Of a stretch of 51,714 nucleotides of DNA, positions 1 through 7,813 are shown piece after piece. The position numbers and the translations under genes are program-made. The notes under the pieces are model-generated. The model ran no database searches. It was not told where the DNA came from and saw only the letters and a list, made by a program, of their open reading frames with translations. Every line of letters begins with the position of its first letter. The first letter of the stretch is position 1. Origin of the DNA: an uncultured Anaerolineales bacterium (GTDB lineage: Bacteria > Chloroflexota > Anaerolineae > Anaerolineales > UBA6663); assembly GCA_937952305.1 (NCBI GenBank), contig CALFZO010000086.1, forward strand, positions 1 to 51,714, written 5' to 3'.

Positions 1-223
1 GGTCAAGCAGGCCGCCGGTGCCGCAATCGCCGTAGACCACGACCACGCGCTCATACTGGCCCTGGGCGGCCCGCACGCGTTCGCGCACGGCCGCCGGCAA
101 GGCCTGCGGTGTATTGTGCAGGAGCGCGGGCACGCCCAGGACGGCGGCGTCCCAGCCGTGCTTGGCCTGCAGCGCCAACACCTCGCGCGCCAGGGCGCCG
201 CAAACGATCAGGGCCGTGGTCAT
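1..223 (-). CDS. DUF1638 family protein (3' end beyond window)
   Basis: The first 74 codons are visible; the gene runs out of the window at base 1. The protein starts MTTALIVCGALAREV and reaches YGDCGTGGLLD, the glycine/cysteine signature I associate with DUF1638 proteins. That family has no established reaction but is repeatedly found beside MttB-type methyltransferases and corrinoid proteins, as here. The ATG at 223 lies 10 nt after the stop of the homocysteine-methyltransferase-like gene, so it is the last visible gene of the minus-strand methyltransferase operon. A role in corrinoid or methyl-group handling is inferred from context only. Confidence 0.7.
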   Translation of the reverse strand, partial: MTTALIVCGALAREVLALQAKHGWDAAVLGVPALLHNTPQALPAAVRERVRAAQGQYERVVVVYGDCGTGGLLD

Positions 224-233
224 GCCGGACGCT

Positions 234-1259
234 TCACTCCGTCTCCGCCTTATCAGTGCCGGGCTGGCGGGCGGCCCGGGCGGCGCGCCGGGCGGCCCGG
301 TCACCCGCGGCCGGCCGCGCCTCAGCCGCCGCGGCGGGCAGCGGGGACGTCCCGGCCGGGGCCGCGCTCAGATCGGCCGTGCGCAGGGACGCGGCCATGG
401 CCTGGATGTGCTCGGGTGAGCTGCCGCAGCAGGCGCCGATGATGCGCGCGCCGGCGCGGTAGACGTCCAGGGCGTAGCAAGCCATCACTTCCGGCGAGGC
501 CCGGTAGACGGCCTTGCCCCCGACGAGCTCGGGCATCCCGGCGTTGGACTTGGCCACCAGCGGCACGCGCGGGCCGGCGGCCTGCATGCGCTGGATGGCG
601 GCCAGCAGCTCATCGGTGCCGTTGCCGCAGTTGGCGCCGACGGCGGCCGCCCCGCGTTCGGTGAGCACGGCCAGCGCCTGCTCGGGCGTCACGCCCATCA
701 TGGTACGGCCGTGCGTGTCGAAGGACAGGGTTGTGATGACCGGGATCTCGGCCGAGATCCGGCGCACGCCCTCCAGCGCGGCCTGGACTTCTTCCAGGGC
801 CGACATCGTCTCGATCCAGATGATGTCGGCGCCGCCGGCGATCAGGGCCTCGGCCTGCTCGGTGAAACCGTCCACGGCCTCAGCGTAGCTGAGCGTGCCC
901 ACCGGCGCCAGGATGTCGCCGCTCGGGCCGATGTCGCCGGCCACCAGGATCGGCCGGCCGGCGGCCTCGATCTCGGCGCGCAGCAGGATGGCGGCGGTGC
1001 GGTTCAGCTCGGCCACGCGGCCCTGCAGGTTGTGCATGGCCAGCCGGAAGCGGCTGCCGCCGAAGGTGTTGGTCAGGATGATCTGCGCGCCGGCGTCGAT
1101 GTAGCGCCGCTGGATGCCGCGCACGATATCCGGGTGCAGGACGTTCCAGGTCTCGGGCGGGTCCCCGAACTGCAGGCCGGCCGCGAAGAGCTGCGTGCCC
1201 ATCGCGCCGTCCGCCACGAGCGGGCCCGGCTGGGCCAGGAGTTGTTGCCACTTATTCAT
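234..1259 (-). CDS. Homocysteine S-methyltransferase family protein (B12/betaine-type)
   Basis: A 341-aa protein of the S-methyl_trans (Pfam) family, a TIM barrel that moves a methyl group to a thiol. The zinc ligands are visible: Cys211 in GANCGNG and the pair Cys277-Cys278 in GACCGSS. The N-terminus (VADGAMGTQLFAAG) and TNTFGG motif are typical. The last 35 or so residues are an Ala/Arg-rich tail with no family counterpart. It lies 85 nt downstream of the corrinoid protein gene in the same minus-strand operon, so the likely reaction is methyl transfer between the methylated corrinoid protein (or betaine) and homocysteine. MetH-like N-terminal modules with another acceptor cannot be excluded. 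It lacks the MetH folate, B12 and reactivation domains. Confidence 0.85.
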   Translation of the reverse strand: MNKWQQLLAQPGPLVADGAMGTQLFAAGLQFGDPPETWNVLHPDIVRGIQRRYIDAGAQIILTNTFGGSRFRLAMHNLQGRVAELNRTAAILLRAEIEAAGRPILVAGDIGPSGDILAPVGTLSYAEAVDGFTEQAEALIAGGADIIWIETMSALEEVQAALEGVRRISAEIPVITTLSFDTHGRTMMGVTPEQALAVLTERGAAAVGANCGNGTDELLAAIQRMQAAGPRVPLVAKSNAGMPELVGGKAVYRASPEVMACYALDVYRAGARIIGACCGSSPEHIQAMAASLRTADLSAAPAGTSPLPAAAAEARPAAGDRAARRAARAARQPGTDKAETE

Positions 1260-1271
1260 CTTTGCGACCGG

Positions 1272-1348
1272 GGGACGAGCGACGAAGGACGAGCGCCGGC
1301 CGTCACTGGCCCAGGTTCGTCCTTGGTCTTTGGTCCTCCGTCCTTCAT
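1272..1348. repeat. Degenerate heptanucleotide repeat array with hairpin arms
   Basis: The spacer between the corrinoid and homocysteine methyltransferase genes reads as eleven consecutive 7-nt units: first a GGGACGA / GCGACGA / AGGACGA type, then a complementary CCTTGGT / CTTTGGT / CCTCCGT / CCTTCAT type. Arms at 1282-1292 and 1317-1327 pair with one mismatch (core AAGGACGA / TCGTCCTT). The last unit contains the corrinoid gene's stop codon. The stretch complementary to 1319-1336 matches 16870-16887 at 17 of 18 positions. Confidence 0.75.
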
Positions 1349-2025
1349 TTGACGCCGCGCTTGATGGCGATCAGCTTCTTGGCGGTCTCCACCGCCACGG
1401 CCGCGTCGCGGCAATAAGCGTCGGCTTCGATCTCCTCGGCAAAGGCGGCGTTCAGCGGCGCGCCGCCCACCAGGAAGATGACCTTGTCACGCAGGCCCTC
1501 TTCCTTGAAGCGCTTGATGACCACGTCCATGTACGGCATGGTCGTGGTCAGCAACGCGCTCAGGCCCACGATCTCAGGCTGGTGCTCCTGGTAGGCGGCC
1601 AGGAATTTGTCGGCGTCGCAGTTGATGCCCAGGTTGACCACCTTGAACCCGGCGCCCTCCATCATCATCGCCACCAGGTTCTTGCCGATGTCGTGGATAT
1701 CGCCCTTGACGGTGCCGACAATCATGGTGCCGATCTGCTGCGCGCCGGTCTGGGCCAGCAGCGGGCGCAGGATCTCCATACCGGCCTTCATGGCCTTGGC
1801 GGCCATGAGCACCTCCGGCACGAACAGGATGCCGTCGCGGAAGTCCACGCCGACGATGTCCATGCCGCCGACCAGGGCTTGCGTCATCACGTCGTAAGGC
1901 GTCAGGCCGCGCCGCAGCAGCTCGTGCGTGCCGGCCTCCACGCCGTCCACCAGGCCGTCGTACAGGTCGTCCTGGATGATCTGGATCAATTCATCCGTGG
2001 GGATTTGGGTCAGGTCATCGCTCAT
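1345..2025 (-). CDS. Corrinoid (B12-binding) methyltransferase protein, MttC/MtgC-like
   Basis: A 226-aa corrinoid carrier protein. Residues 1-90 form the helical cap domain and 95-226 the Rossmann-like B12-binding domain. The cobalt-ligand motif DIHDIG is at residues 109-114 (His111), followed by the usual GKNLVAMMMEGAGF helix and a late GGAP loop. The family accepts a methyl group on Co(I) from an MttB-type protein and hands it to a second methyltransferase. It sits 32 nt downstream of the RamA-like activator and upstream of the homocysteine methyltransferase-like gene, matching a three-component methyl-transfer system. Full family length. The heptamer repeat array begins inside its stop codon. 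Confidence 0.93.
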   Translation of the reverse strand: MSDDLTQIPTDELIQIIQDDLYDGLVDGVEAGTHELLRRGLTPYDVMTQALVGGMDIVGVDFRDGILFVPEVLMAAKAMKAGMEILRPLLAQTGAQQIGTMIVGTVKGDIHDIGKNLVAMMMEGAGFKVVNLGINCDADKFLAAYQEHQPEIVGLSALLTTTMPYMDVVIKRFKEEGLRDKVIFLVGGAPLNAAFAEEIEADAYCRDAAVAVETAKKLIAIKRGVK

Positions 2026-2057
2026 TGAAATGTGGCTCCCGTGAGATCCGCATCATA

Positions 2058-4082
2058 TCACGCCGCTTGCGCTGGGGCCGCCCGCCGCCGCTGGCTGCGC
2101 CGGCCGCCCGCCGCGCCGGCCGCCGGCTCGGGCAGCTGGCCGGCCAGGTGCGGGAAGGGATCGCTGGCGTGCGGCAGGGCCAGGGCGCTCACAAACTCCG
2201 CCTGGAAGTTGGCGGCCACGGCCGTCTGGACGTGCACGGCCGCGCGGGCCAGCCGGGCCGCCTCCAGCCGCGCCGCGCGGTTGAGGAGCGCGATGCGCGC
2301 CCCGTCGCCGGCGGCGTTGCCGACCGCCGTCACCTTGGCCAGGTCGCAATCCGGGATCAGGCCCAGCAGCATGGCGTAGCGCGGATCGATGTAACTGCCG
2401 AAAGCGCCGGCCAGCACGATCCGGTCCACGGCGCTGACGCCGCGCGCCTGGAGCAGGAGTTTGACGCCAGCGTAGAGCGCGGCCTTGCCCAGCTGGATGG
2501 CGCGCACGTCGTTCTGGTTCACGACGATGGGCGCGCCGCTGGCGGTCTGGGCGCCGTCGGCCAGCACGTACTCGCCGGTGCGGGTGGGGAAGCGCACGCG
2601 CGGGCTGCGCGCCGCCGCCGCCTCGCTGAAGCGCCCGGCCTGGTCGATGACGCCGGCCAGGAAAAGCTCGACGATGACCTCGATGATGCCGCTGCCGCAG
2701 ATGCCGGTCGCCGACGGCGCGCCGGCCTGGCCGGGCTCCACCCACTCCGCCTGGCCGATGATCTTGAAGCGCGGCTCCAGCGTGACCGGGTCGATGCGCA
2801 CGCGCTCGATGGCGCCCGGGGCCGCGCGCTGGCCGTGCGTGATCTGCGCGCCCTCGAAGGCCGGCCCGGTGGGGCTGGAGCAGCACAGGACCTGCGTGCG
2901 GTCGCCCAGCACGATCTCGGCGTTGGTGCCGACGTCCACGATCAGCATCAAATCGTCCTGGTGCTGCGGGGCCTCGGCCAGCTGCACGGCGACGTTGTCG
3001 GCGCCGACATGGCCGGCGATGCAGGGCAGGACGTGCACGCGCGCACACCCGTTGAGCTTCAACCCCAAGTCGCGGGCCTTGAGGTCGAGGGCCGAACTCA
3101 GGGCCAGCGCGAAGGGCGTGCCGCCCAATTCCACCGGGCTCAGGCCGAGCAGGAGATGGTGCATCACCGGGTTGCCCACCAGCACCACGTCCAGGACGTC
3201 GTCCACGCTGATGCCGGCGCGGGCCGCCGCTTTGCGCGCCAGGTCGTTGAGGGTGGCAATGACGGCCCGGTGCATCTTCTCGGTGCCGTCCGGGTGCATC
3301 ATCACGTAGCTCACCCGGCTCATCAGGTCCTCGCCGAAACGGACCTGCGGGTTCATGCTGGCCTCGGTGGCCTTGACCGCGCCCGTGCGCAGATCGCACA
3401 GGTGCGCGACGATGGTGGTGGAGCCGACGTCGACGGCCAGGCCGTAGGCGCCTTCGCAGTAGCCGGGCTGGAGGCGCAGCACTTCGCGGTCCTGCCAGAC
3501 GCTGACGGTGACGGCGTGGCGGCCTTGGGCCAGCGCGGGCTGCAGCTGCGCCAGCGCCAGCGCGTCCGGGGTCAGGCCGCGCAGGCCGTGCTGGGCGGCC
3601 AGCGCCTGCTCCAGGCGCTCCCAGTCGCCGCTGTGGCCCTCGAGCGTGGCCGGCTCGACCTCGACGTAGACCTGGCGCACGGCCGGCTGGACGTCGATGG
3701 CGCGGTCGGTGGCAGCCTTGGCGATGATCTGTTTGCGCGCCTGGCTCTCCTCCGGGACCAGCAACAACAGGTCGCCGGTGACTTCACAGGCGCAGGCCAG
3801 CCGCCGCCCGGCCGCCAGCATGTGCTCGTGCTGGTACTTGGCCTCGCGCCCATCCGGCGGCGTGAGATGGTCGGCCGACGAAGTCAGCCCGTGCTTCGGG
3901 AACTGGCCGGCCTCCACCGCCACCTGGCACTTGCCGCACGTCTGGCGTCCGGCGCAGATCGACTCCAGTTCCACGCCCAGCTGGCGGGCGGCCTCGAGCA
4001 AATTGGTGCCGCGCCGCACCTGGCCGCGCCGGCCGGACGGCATTAGGGCGATAGTCACAAAATCAGCGTTCGCGTCTGTCAT
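2058..4082 (-). CDS. RamA-like corrinoid activation protein (2Fe-2S + ASKHA/DUF4445)
   Basis: A 674-aa protein with an N-terminal plant-type 2Fe-2S ferredoxin domain (Cys43, Cys49, Cys52, then Cys97 or Cys99) followed by a long ASKHA-fold ATPase region (AVDVGSTTIVAHL, LIVDVGTNAEIVLG, GICGSGIIEVI, LAGAFGSYI). Such proteins reduce inactive Co(II) corrinoid to Co(I) with ATP, which the neighbouring corrinoid protein would need. I start at the ATG at 4082: the open frame extends to 4184, but those residues are not ferredoxin-like and a TATAAT box lies inside them at 4110-4115. It is followed after 32 nt by the corrinoid gene. The C-terminus is Ala/Arg-rich. Confidence 0.88.
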   Translation of the reverse strand: MTDANADFVTIALMPSGRRGQVRRGTNLLEAARQLGVELESICAGRQTCGKCQVAVEAGQFPKHGLTSSADHLTPPDGREAKYQHEHMLAAGRRLACACEVTGDLLLLVPEESQARKQIIAKAATDRAIDVQPAVRQVYVEVEPATLEGHSGDWERLEQALAAQHGLRGLTPDALALAQLQPALAQGRHAVTVSVWQDREVLRLQPGYCEGAYGLAVDVGSTTIVAHLCDLRTGAVKATEASMNPQVRFGEDLMSRVSYVMMHPDGTEKMHRAVIATLNDLARKAAARAGISVDDVLDVVLVGNPVMHHLLLGLSPVELGGTPFALALSSALDLKARDLGLKLNGCARVHVLPCIAGHVGADNVAVQLAEAPQHQDDLMLIVDVGTNAEIVLGDRTQVLCCSSPTGPAFEGAQITHGQRAAPGAIERVRIDPVTLEPRFKIIGQAEWVEPGQAGAPSATGICGSGIIEVIVELFLAGVIDQAGRFSEAAAARSPRVRFPTRTGEYVLADGAQTASGAPIVVNQNDVRAIQLGKAALYAGVKLLLQARGVSAVDRIVLAGAFGSYIDPRYAMLLGLIPDCDLAKVTAVGNAAGDGARIALLNRAARLEAARLARAAVHVQTAVAANFQAEFVSALALPHASDPFPHLAGQLPEPAAGAAGGRRSQRRRAAPAQAA

Positions 4083-4109
4083 CACTCTGAACCTGCCAAT
4101 CTGGCTGGA

Positions 4110-4115
4110 ATTATA
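4110..4115 (-). promoter_or_regulatory. Candidate -10 box for the RamA-like gene
   Basis: On the minus strand this reads TATAAT, 27 nt upstream of the ATG at 4082, in a 144-nt gap between the PucR gene and the activator gene. No good -35 is visible 17 nt further upstream. It suggests the activator, corrinoid and later genes can be transcribed separately from mttB-pucR. Confidence 0.45.
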
Positions 4116-4226
4116 AATGAAGGGGGGCGACTTCTCTACGGGTGGCGATCTCAGAATCAGGCGGGCTGCTTGTGCCGATTGCACAAGGCCCGGATCAGCG
4201 CGGAGGCCGGGACCGACGCGCCGCCG

Positions 4227-5870
4227 TCAGCGCCGGAGCAAATAGGCTTTGAGGGCGACGTGGAGGTTGAGGCGTTGGGCTATGTCTTTCAGGTCCACGG
4301 CCGTGATCTCCTCGATCCGGCCGATCCGGTAGAGCAGCGTGTTGCGGTGGACGTTGAGGGCGCCGGCCGCCTCGGAGAGCGCGCCGCCATGCTCGAGGTA
4401 GGCGTCCAGGGTACGGACCAGATCGCCGTTGGTGCGGCGATCATGCTCAGCCAGGCGCTGGACCGTGCTCAGGAACGGGTTGGCGGCCAGCACCTCCGGC
4501 GGGAGATGATAGAGCCAATCCAGCAGGCCGAGTGTCCAGAAGCAGGTCAGGCGCGGCGGCCGCCCGAACCGTTCGCCGATCTCGACGGCCTCGCGCGCCT
4601 CCTCCAACGAGCGCGGCAGCTGGCGCGCCGCGGCGTAAGCCCGCCCCACCCCCACGAGCAGCGGTTGGGCCGGGTTGCTCAAGTCGGCCACCAGCCGCTC
4701 ACCCAGGCTCTGGCCGGCGGCGTCGGTCTTGGACTCGATGATGACGGCCAGCCCGCGCTCGCGCGCCACCACCAAGCCCCACAGCGCCTGGGCCTTGAAC
4801 CAGCGCTCCAGCCGGGCGACCAGGTGAGCCAGCGCCGCGCCGCTGGCGGCCGGGCAGCGCACAAACAAGGCCTGGTGCGGCTGGTCGAAATGGTAACCCA
4901 CCAGGTGGGCGCGTTCGCGCCAGCCGCTGTCGGGGGCGCCGTCCGGATCGAACTCCGGTCGCAGCAGCTGCGCCAGGAAATCGCCGCGCACGGCCTGGCG
5001 CGCCTCGCGCACCGCCTGCTCCTTGAGCAGCACCAGCGCCGCCACGATGGCGGCGTTGTCCAGGGCCAGCTCGTCCAGGTCGGTCAGCGGGCGGTCGCCG
5101 GCCACGATCCAGATGTAGCCGTACACCTCGCCGCCGACGACGATGGGCGCCACGACGCGCTCCATCGTCATCCCCAGGTCCGGGATGGCCGGCAGGCGCA
5201 GCGCGCGCAGCTGGCGGTCCAGGTCGCCGTAGACGCCGCGCGCCATCAGCCGCTCCACCATCTCCGGCGGCGTGCGCCCGGCCGCCACGGCGCGCTGGCG
5301 GTTCTCGTCGACGGGGCCGTGCTGGGCCGCGGCCAGCACCTCGAAGGCCAGGCTCTCGAACAGGACCGAGCGGCGCAGCAGGTCGGCCAGCGTGGCCGCC
5401 ACCGCCTCCAGGCCGCCGCCCTCGAGCACCAGCTGCATCAGGCGCCGATGGACCTCGCCGGCGCGCTCCTTGACGGCGGCCTGCTCGTTGACCAGTTCGA
5501 CGTACAGGCGCTCGATCAGGGTGATGAACTTGACGTCGGCGGGGACGACGATGAGCGGGAAGTCGAGCCGGTCGGCCTCGGCCCGCATCACGGCCGGCAC
5601 CTCATCGAACGACCAGCCGAGCGAGAAGATCAGGCCGATCAGGCCGCTGTCCACGAGCTTGGGGATGAAGCTGGCCACTTCGGCCGGCTTGTCCTTGATG
5701 CCATAGCCGGACGTGAAGAGCAGCAGCCCCTCGCCGTAGACGTGGAACTCGGCGTCCGGGATGTCGACGACGTGGACGCGGCGGATGACCTGGTCCAGCC
5801 CGCGCTCGCCGGCGACGACGCGCGCTTTGGCGAAGACCAGGAATTGGAGCGCCTGACGCAGGGTGAGCAT
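4227..5870 (-). CDS. PucR family transcriptional regulator
   Basis: A 547-aa regulator with three parts: an N-terminal PucR sensor domain (starts MLTLRQALQFLVFAKARVV, then HVVDIPD), a central GAF/GGDEF-like region, and a C-terminal PucR helix-turn-helix (HTH_30; VHRNTLLYRIGRIEEITAVD, near residues 505-525). PucR proteins respond to small metabolites and typically control nearby catabolic genes. It lies between the MttB gene (88 nt upstream) and the corrinoid activator (144 nt downstream) on the same strand, so it probably regulates methylamine/betaine catabolism here. The start ATG is preceded directly by a heptamer array and has no clear Shine-Dalgarno. Confidence 0.9.
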   Translation of the reverse strand: MLTLRQALQFLVFAKARVVAGERGLDQVIRRVHVVDIPDAEFHVYGEGLLLFTSGYGIKDKPAEVASFIPKLVDSGLIGLIFSLGWSFDEVPAVMRAEADRLDFPLIVVPADVKFITLIERLYVELVNEQAAVKERAGEVHRRLMQLVLEGGGLEAVAATLADLLRRSVLFESLAFEVLAAAQHGPVDENRQRAVAAGRTPPEMVERLMARGVYGDLDRQLRALRLPAIPDLGMTMERVVAPIVVGGEVYGYIWIVAGDRPLTDLDELALDNAAIVAALVLLKEQAVREARQAVRGDFLAQLLRPEFDPDGAPDSGWRERAHLVGYHFDQPHQALFVRCPAASGAALAHLVARLERWFKAQALWGLVVARERGLAVIIESKTDAAGQSLGERLVADLSNPAQPLLVGVGRAYAAARQLPRSLEEAREAVEIGERFGRPPRLTCFWTLGLLDWLYHLPPEVLAANPFLSTVQRLAEHDRRTNGDLVRTLDAYLEHGGALSEAAGALNVHRNTLLYRIGRIEEITAVDLKDIAQRLNLHVALKAYLLRR

Positions 5871-5871
5871 C

Positions 5872-5948
5872 GATGACGGATGACGGATGACGGATGACGG
5901 ATGACGGAAGTCTAGCCGTTATTCGGTCTCAGTCAATCGTCCTTCGTC
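5872..5948. repeat. Five perfect 7-bp tandem repeats plus a complementary end
   Basis: Positions 5872-5906 are five exact copies of GATGACG. At 5938-5948 lies CGTCCTTCGTC, the complement-type unit also present at 1.3 kb and 16.9 kb. The array fills nearly all of the 88-nt gap between the MttB gene stop and the PucR start. Confidence 0.9.
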
Positions 5949-5958
5949 GGCTGCTGCG

Positions 5959-7569
5959 TCAGCGCTTCCATTCCGTGCGCGGCCGGCGGGCCTGGAGCTC
6001 GGCGCGGCGCTGGGCCGTGAAGGCCTCCAGCTCGTCGCGCACGGCCGGGTCCAGCGGCGGCGGCTCATACTCCTTGAGCATCTTCTTGTACAGGGCGTTG
6101 GCGCGCCGGTAGGTATCGACGCTGCCCTCGGCCTCCCACTTCTCGTAGTTGTCCATGCTGAAGACCTTGTGGGAGTAGAAGGCCGTGTCGTAGTGGCGCA
6201 GAGTGTGGTTGGCGCCGAGGAAGTGGCCGCCGGGCGGGATCTCGACGTAGGCGTCCCAGGCGAAGTCGTCGTCGGTCAGGCCGATGCCCTTGACGAAGCG
6301 CGCCATCATCCCGCACAGCTCGAGGTCGATGACGAACTTCTCGTAGCCCGCGATCAGGCCGCCTTCCAGCCAGCCGGCGGCGTGCAGGACGAAGTTGACG
6401 TTGGCCTGGACGGTGGGCCAGAAGGTGCCGGCCGACTCGTAGCCGGCCTGGGCGTCCGGCGTGCGCGCCGCCGTGAAGTTGCCGCCCGAGCGGTACGGCA
6501 GGTTGTAGAAGCGCGCCATCTGCGCGCCCGCGTACAGGGCCAGCGCGTCCTCGGGCGTGCCGAAACACGGCGCGCCGCTCTTCATGTCGATGTTGGCCAG
6601 GAACGAGCCGTAGAGGCAGGGCGTGCCGGGGTTGAGCATCTGGGCGTAGGCGATGCCGAAGAGCGCCTCGGCGTTCTGCTGGGCCAGCGTGGCCGCCATG
6701 GTGCTGGGCGACATGGCGCCGGCGATCAGGAACGGCGTCACCAGCACGGCCTGGCGCGCGCGCGCGTACACCTCCAGCGCGCCAAACATGCGGTCGTCGA
6801 AGCGCAGCGGGCTGGAGGCGTTGATCAGCGCCAGCACGGCCGGCTGCTGGCGGATGGCCTCGGCCCCGAAGACGATCTCGGCCATGGTCACGGTGTCGCG
6901 GGCGTTGTCGGCGTGCGTGACCGAGCCCATGAAGCACTTGTCGTGCAGCGTCAGGTGCGCCAGCAACATATCCAGGTGGCGCTCGCGCACGTCGACGTCG
7001 TTGGGCTCCACCAGCGTGCCGCCGCCGTGGTGCAGGTGCTCGGCCATGCCCGTCAGCCGCGCGAAGTTGCGGAAGTCCTCCAGCGTGGCCGCGCGCCGGC
7101 CGAAATCCAGGCCGCCGACGAAGGGCGGGCCGTAGACCGGGGCGAAGACCAGATGGCGCCCGCCGATGGCCAGATTGTTGGCCGGATTGCGCGCCAGCTG
7201 CGTAAACGTCGGCGGCGCCTGGCGCACGAAGTGCAGGAGCGTGGCCTCGTCCAGGCGCACCAGGTGCCCGCGCACCTCAACCGTGTCGCCGTTGGGATAG
7301 GTCACCGTCTTCTCCACCCACGTCACCGTGGCGCCGTTCTGGCGGAAGGTCTCGGCCGCGGCGGGATAATCCACGATCAGAATGCCGGGCTCCTGGAGCA
7401 GGCGCATGGAGGCGGCGTGGATCATTTGGACGCCTTCTTCGGACAACACCGTGGCGATGGGCAGGCGGCTGACGAGGGCCTGGACGCCGGCGGGGCGGCC
7501 GGCCGAGCCGGGGCGGCGGGCCTCGCGCCGCTCGCGGCGGCGGGCCAGGCGGTCCTGATCGACGCTCAT
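5959..7569 (-). CDS. Trimethylamine/glycine-betaine methyltransferase family protein (MttB superfamily, non-pyrrolysine)
   Basis: A 536-aa MttB-superfamily methyltransferase, which demethylates a quaternary or tertiary amine and transfers the methyl to a corrinoid protein. There is no in-frame amber codon, so it is a non-pyrrolysine member; characterised relatives (MtgB type) act on glycine betaine, proline betaine or carnitine. The betaine transporter genes next door favour glycine betaine. The frame stays open to 8172, but I choose the ATG at 7569: it has AGGAGTT 7 nt upstream and the protein becomes family-like from there (ALVSRLPIATVLSEEGVQMI). The N-terminal 30 residues are Arg-rich. It heads the minus-strand operon and diverges from the ABC transporter. 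Confidence 0.87.
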   Translation of the reverse strand: MSVDQDRLARRRERREARRPGSAGRPAGVQALVSRLPIATVLSEEGVQMIHAASMRLLQEPGILIVDYPAAAETFRQNGATVTWVEKTVTYPNGDTVEVRGHLVRLDEATLLHFVRQAPPTFTQLARNPANNLAIGGRHLVFAPVYGPPFVGGLDFGRRAATLEDFRNFARLTGMAEHLHHGGGTLVEPNDVDVRERHLDMLLAHLTLHDKCFMGSVTHADNARDTVTMAEIVFGAEAIRQQPAVLALINASSPLRFDDRMFGALEVYARARQAVLVTPFLIAGAMSPSTMAATLAQQNAEALFGIAYAQMLNPGTPCLYGSFLANIDMKSGAPCFGTPEDALALYAGAQMARFYNLPYRSGGNFTAARTPDAQAGYESAGTFWPTVQANVNFVLHAAGWLEGGLIAGYEKFVIDLELCGMMARFVKGIGLTDDDFAWDAYVEIPPGGHFLGANHTLRHYDTAFYSHKVFSMDNYEKWEAEGSVDTYRRANALYKKMLKEYEPPPLDPAVRDELEAFTAQRRAELQARRPRTEWKR

Positions 7570-7665
7570 AAGGCAACTCCTGGGCGGGCCGGCGGCGGGG
7601 GGCCGGCGGAGCCGATAGGTTGACGACGGCACGGCAAAGGCATGGCTCCCTTTTACCACAGGCCG

Positions 7666-7754
7666 GCCCGGCGCCGGGCACAAACTTGTCTTCCGGGCTG
7701 TGTGCGCGCCGGACAACGGCCGACTCGAGTCTGTGCGCGCCGGCACAAACCCGG
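7666..7754. promoter_or_regulatory. Three-copy GCGCCGG/CACAAAC repeats in a divergent promoter region
   Basis: The 244-nt gap between the divergent MttB and transporter genes carries three related blocks: 7671-7685 (GCGCCGGGCACAAAC), 7706-7717 (GCGCCGGACAAC) and 7737-7750 (GCGCCGGCACAAAC), 35 and 31 nt apart, about three helical turns. The first overlaps a perfect 14-bp palindrome at 7666-7679. The position and phasing suit a regulator binding site, perhaps for the local PucR protein. This is inference. Confidence 0.45.
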
Positions 7755-7799
7755 CCGCCAAGAGGCCGCGCGCCTCTTCCGCCTGCGCGCGATTGCCCC

Positions 7800-7805
7800 T
7801 ATACT
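7800..7805 (+). promoter_or_regulatory. -10 box (TATACT) placed for a leaderless or near-leaderless transcript
   Basis: TATACT ends 8 nt before the chosen ATG at 7814, so transcription would begin within a few bases of the start codon. No Shine-Dalgarno is present. The same geometry occurs at 35409 and at 50266. Confidence 0.5.
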
Positions 7806-7813
7806 TTGCCCAC

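Noticed and set aside
5872..5906. Tandem repeats considered as a CRISPR array
   Set aside because: Units are 7 nt with no spacers and no cas genes nearby.
5959..7569. Pyrrolysine (amber) readthrough in the MttB-family gene
   Set aside because: No in-frame TAG occurs before the terminal TGA, so it is a non-pyrrolysine member.
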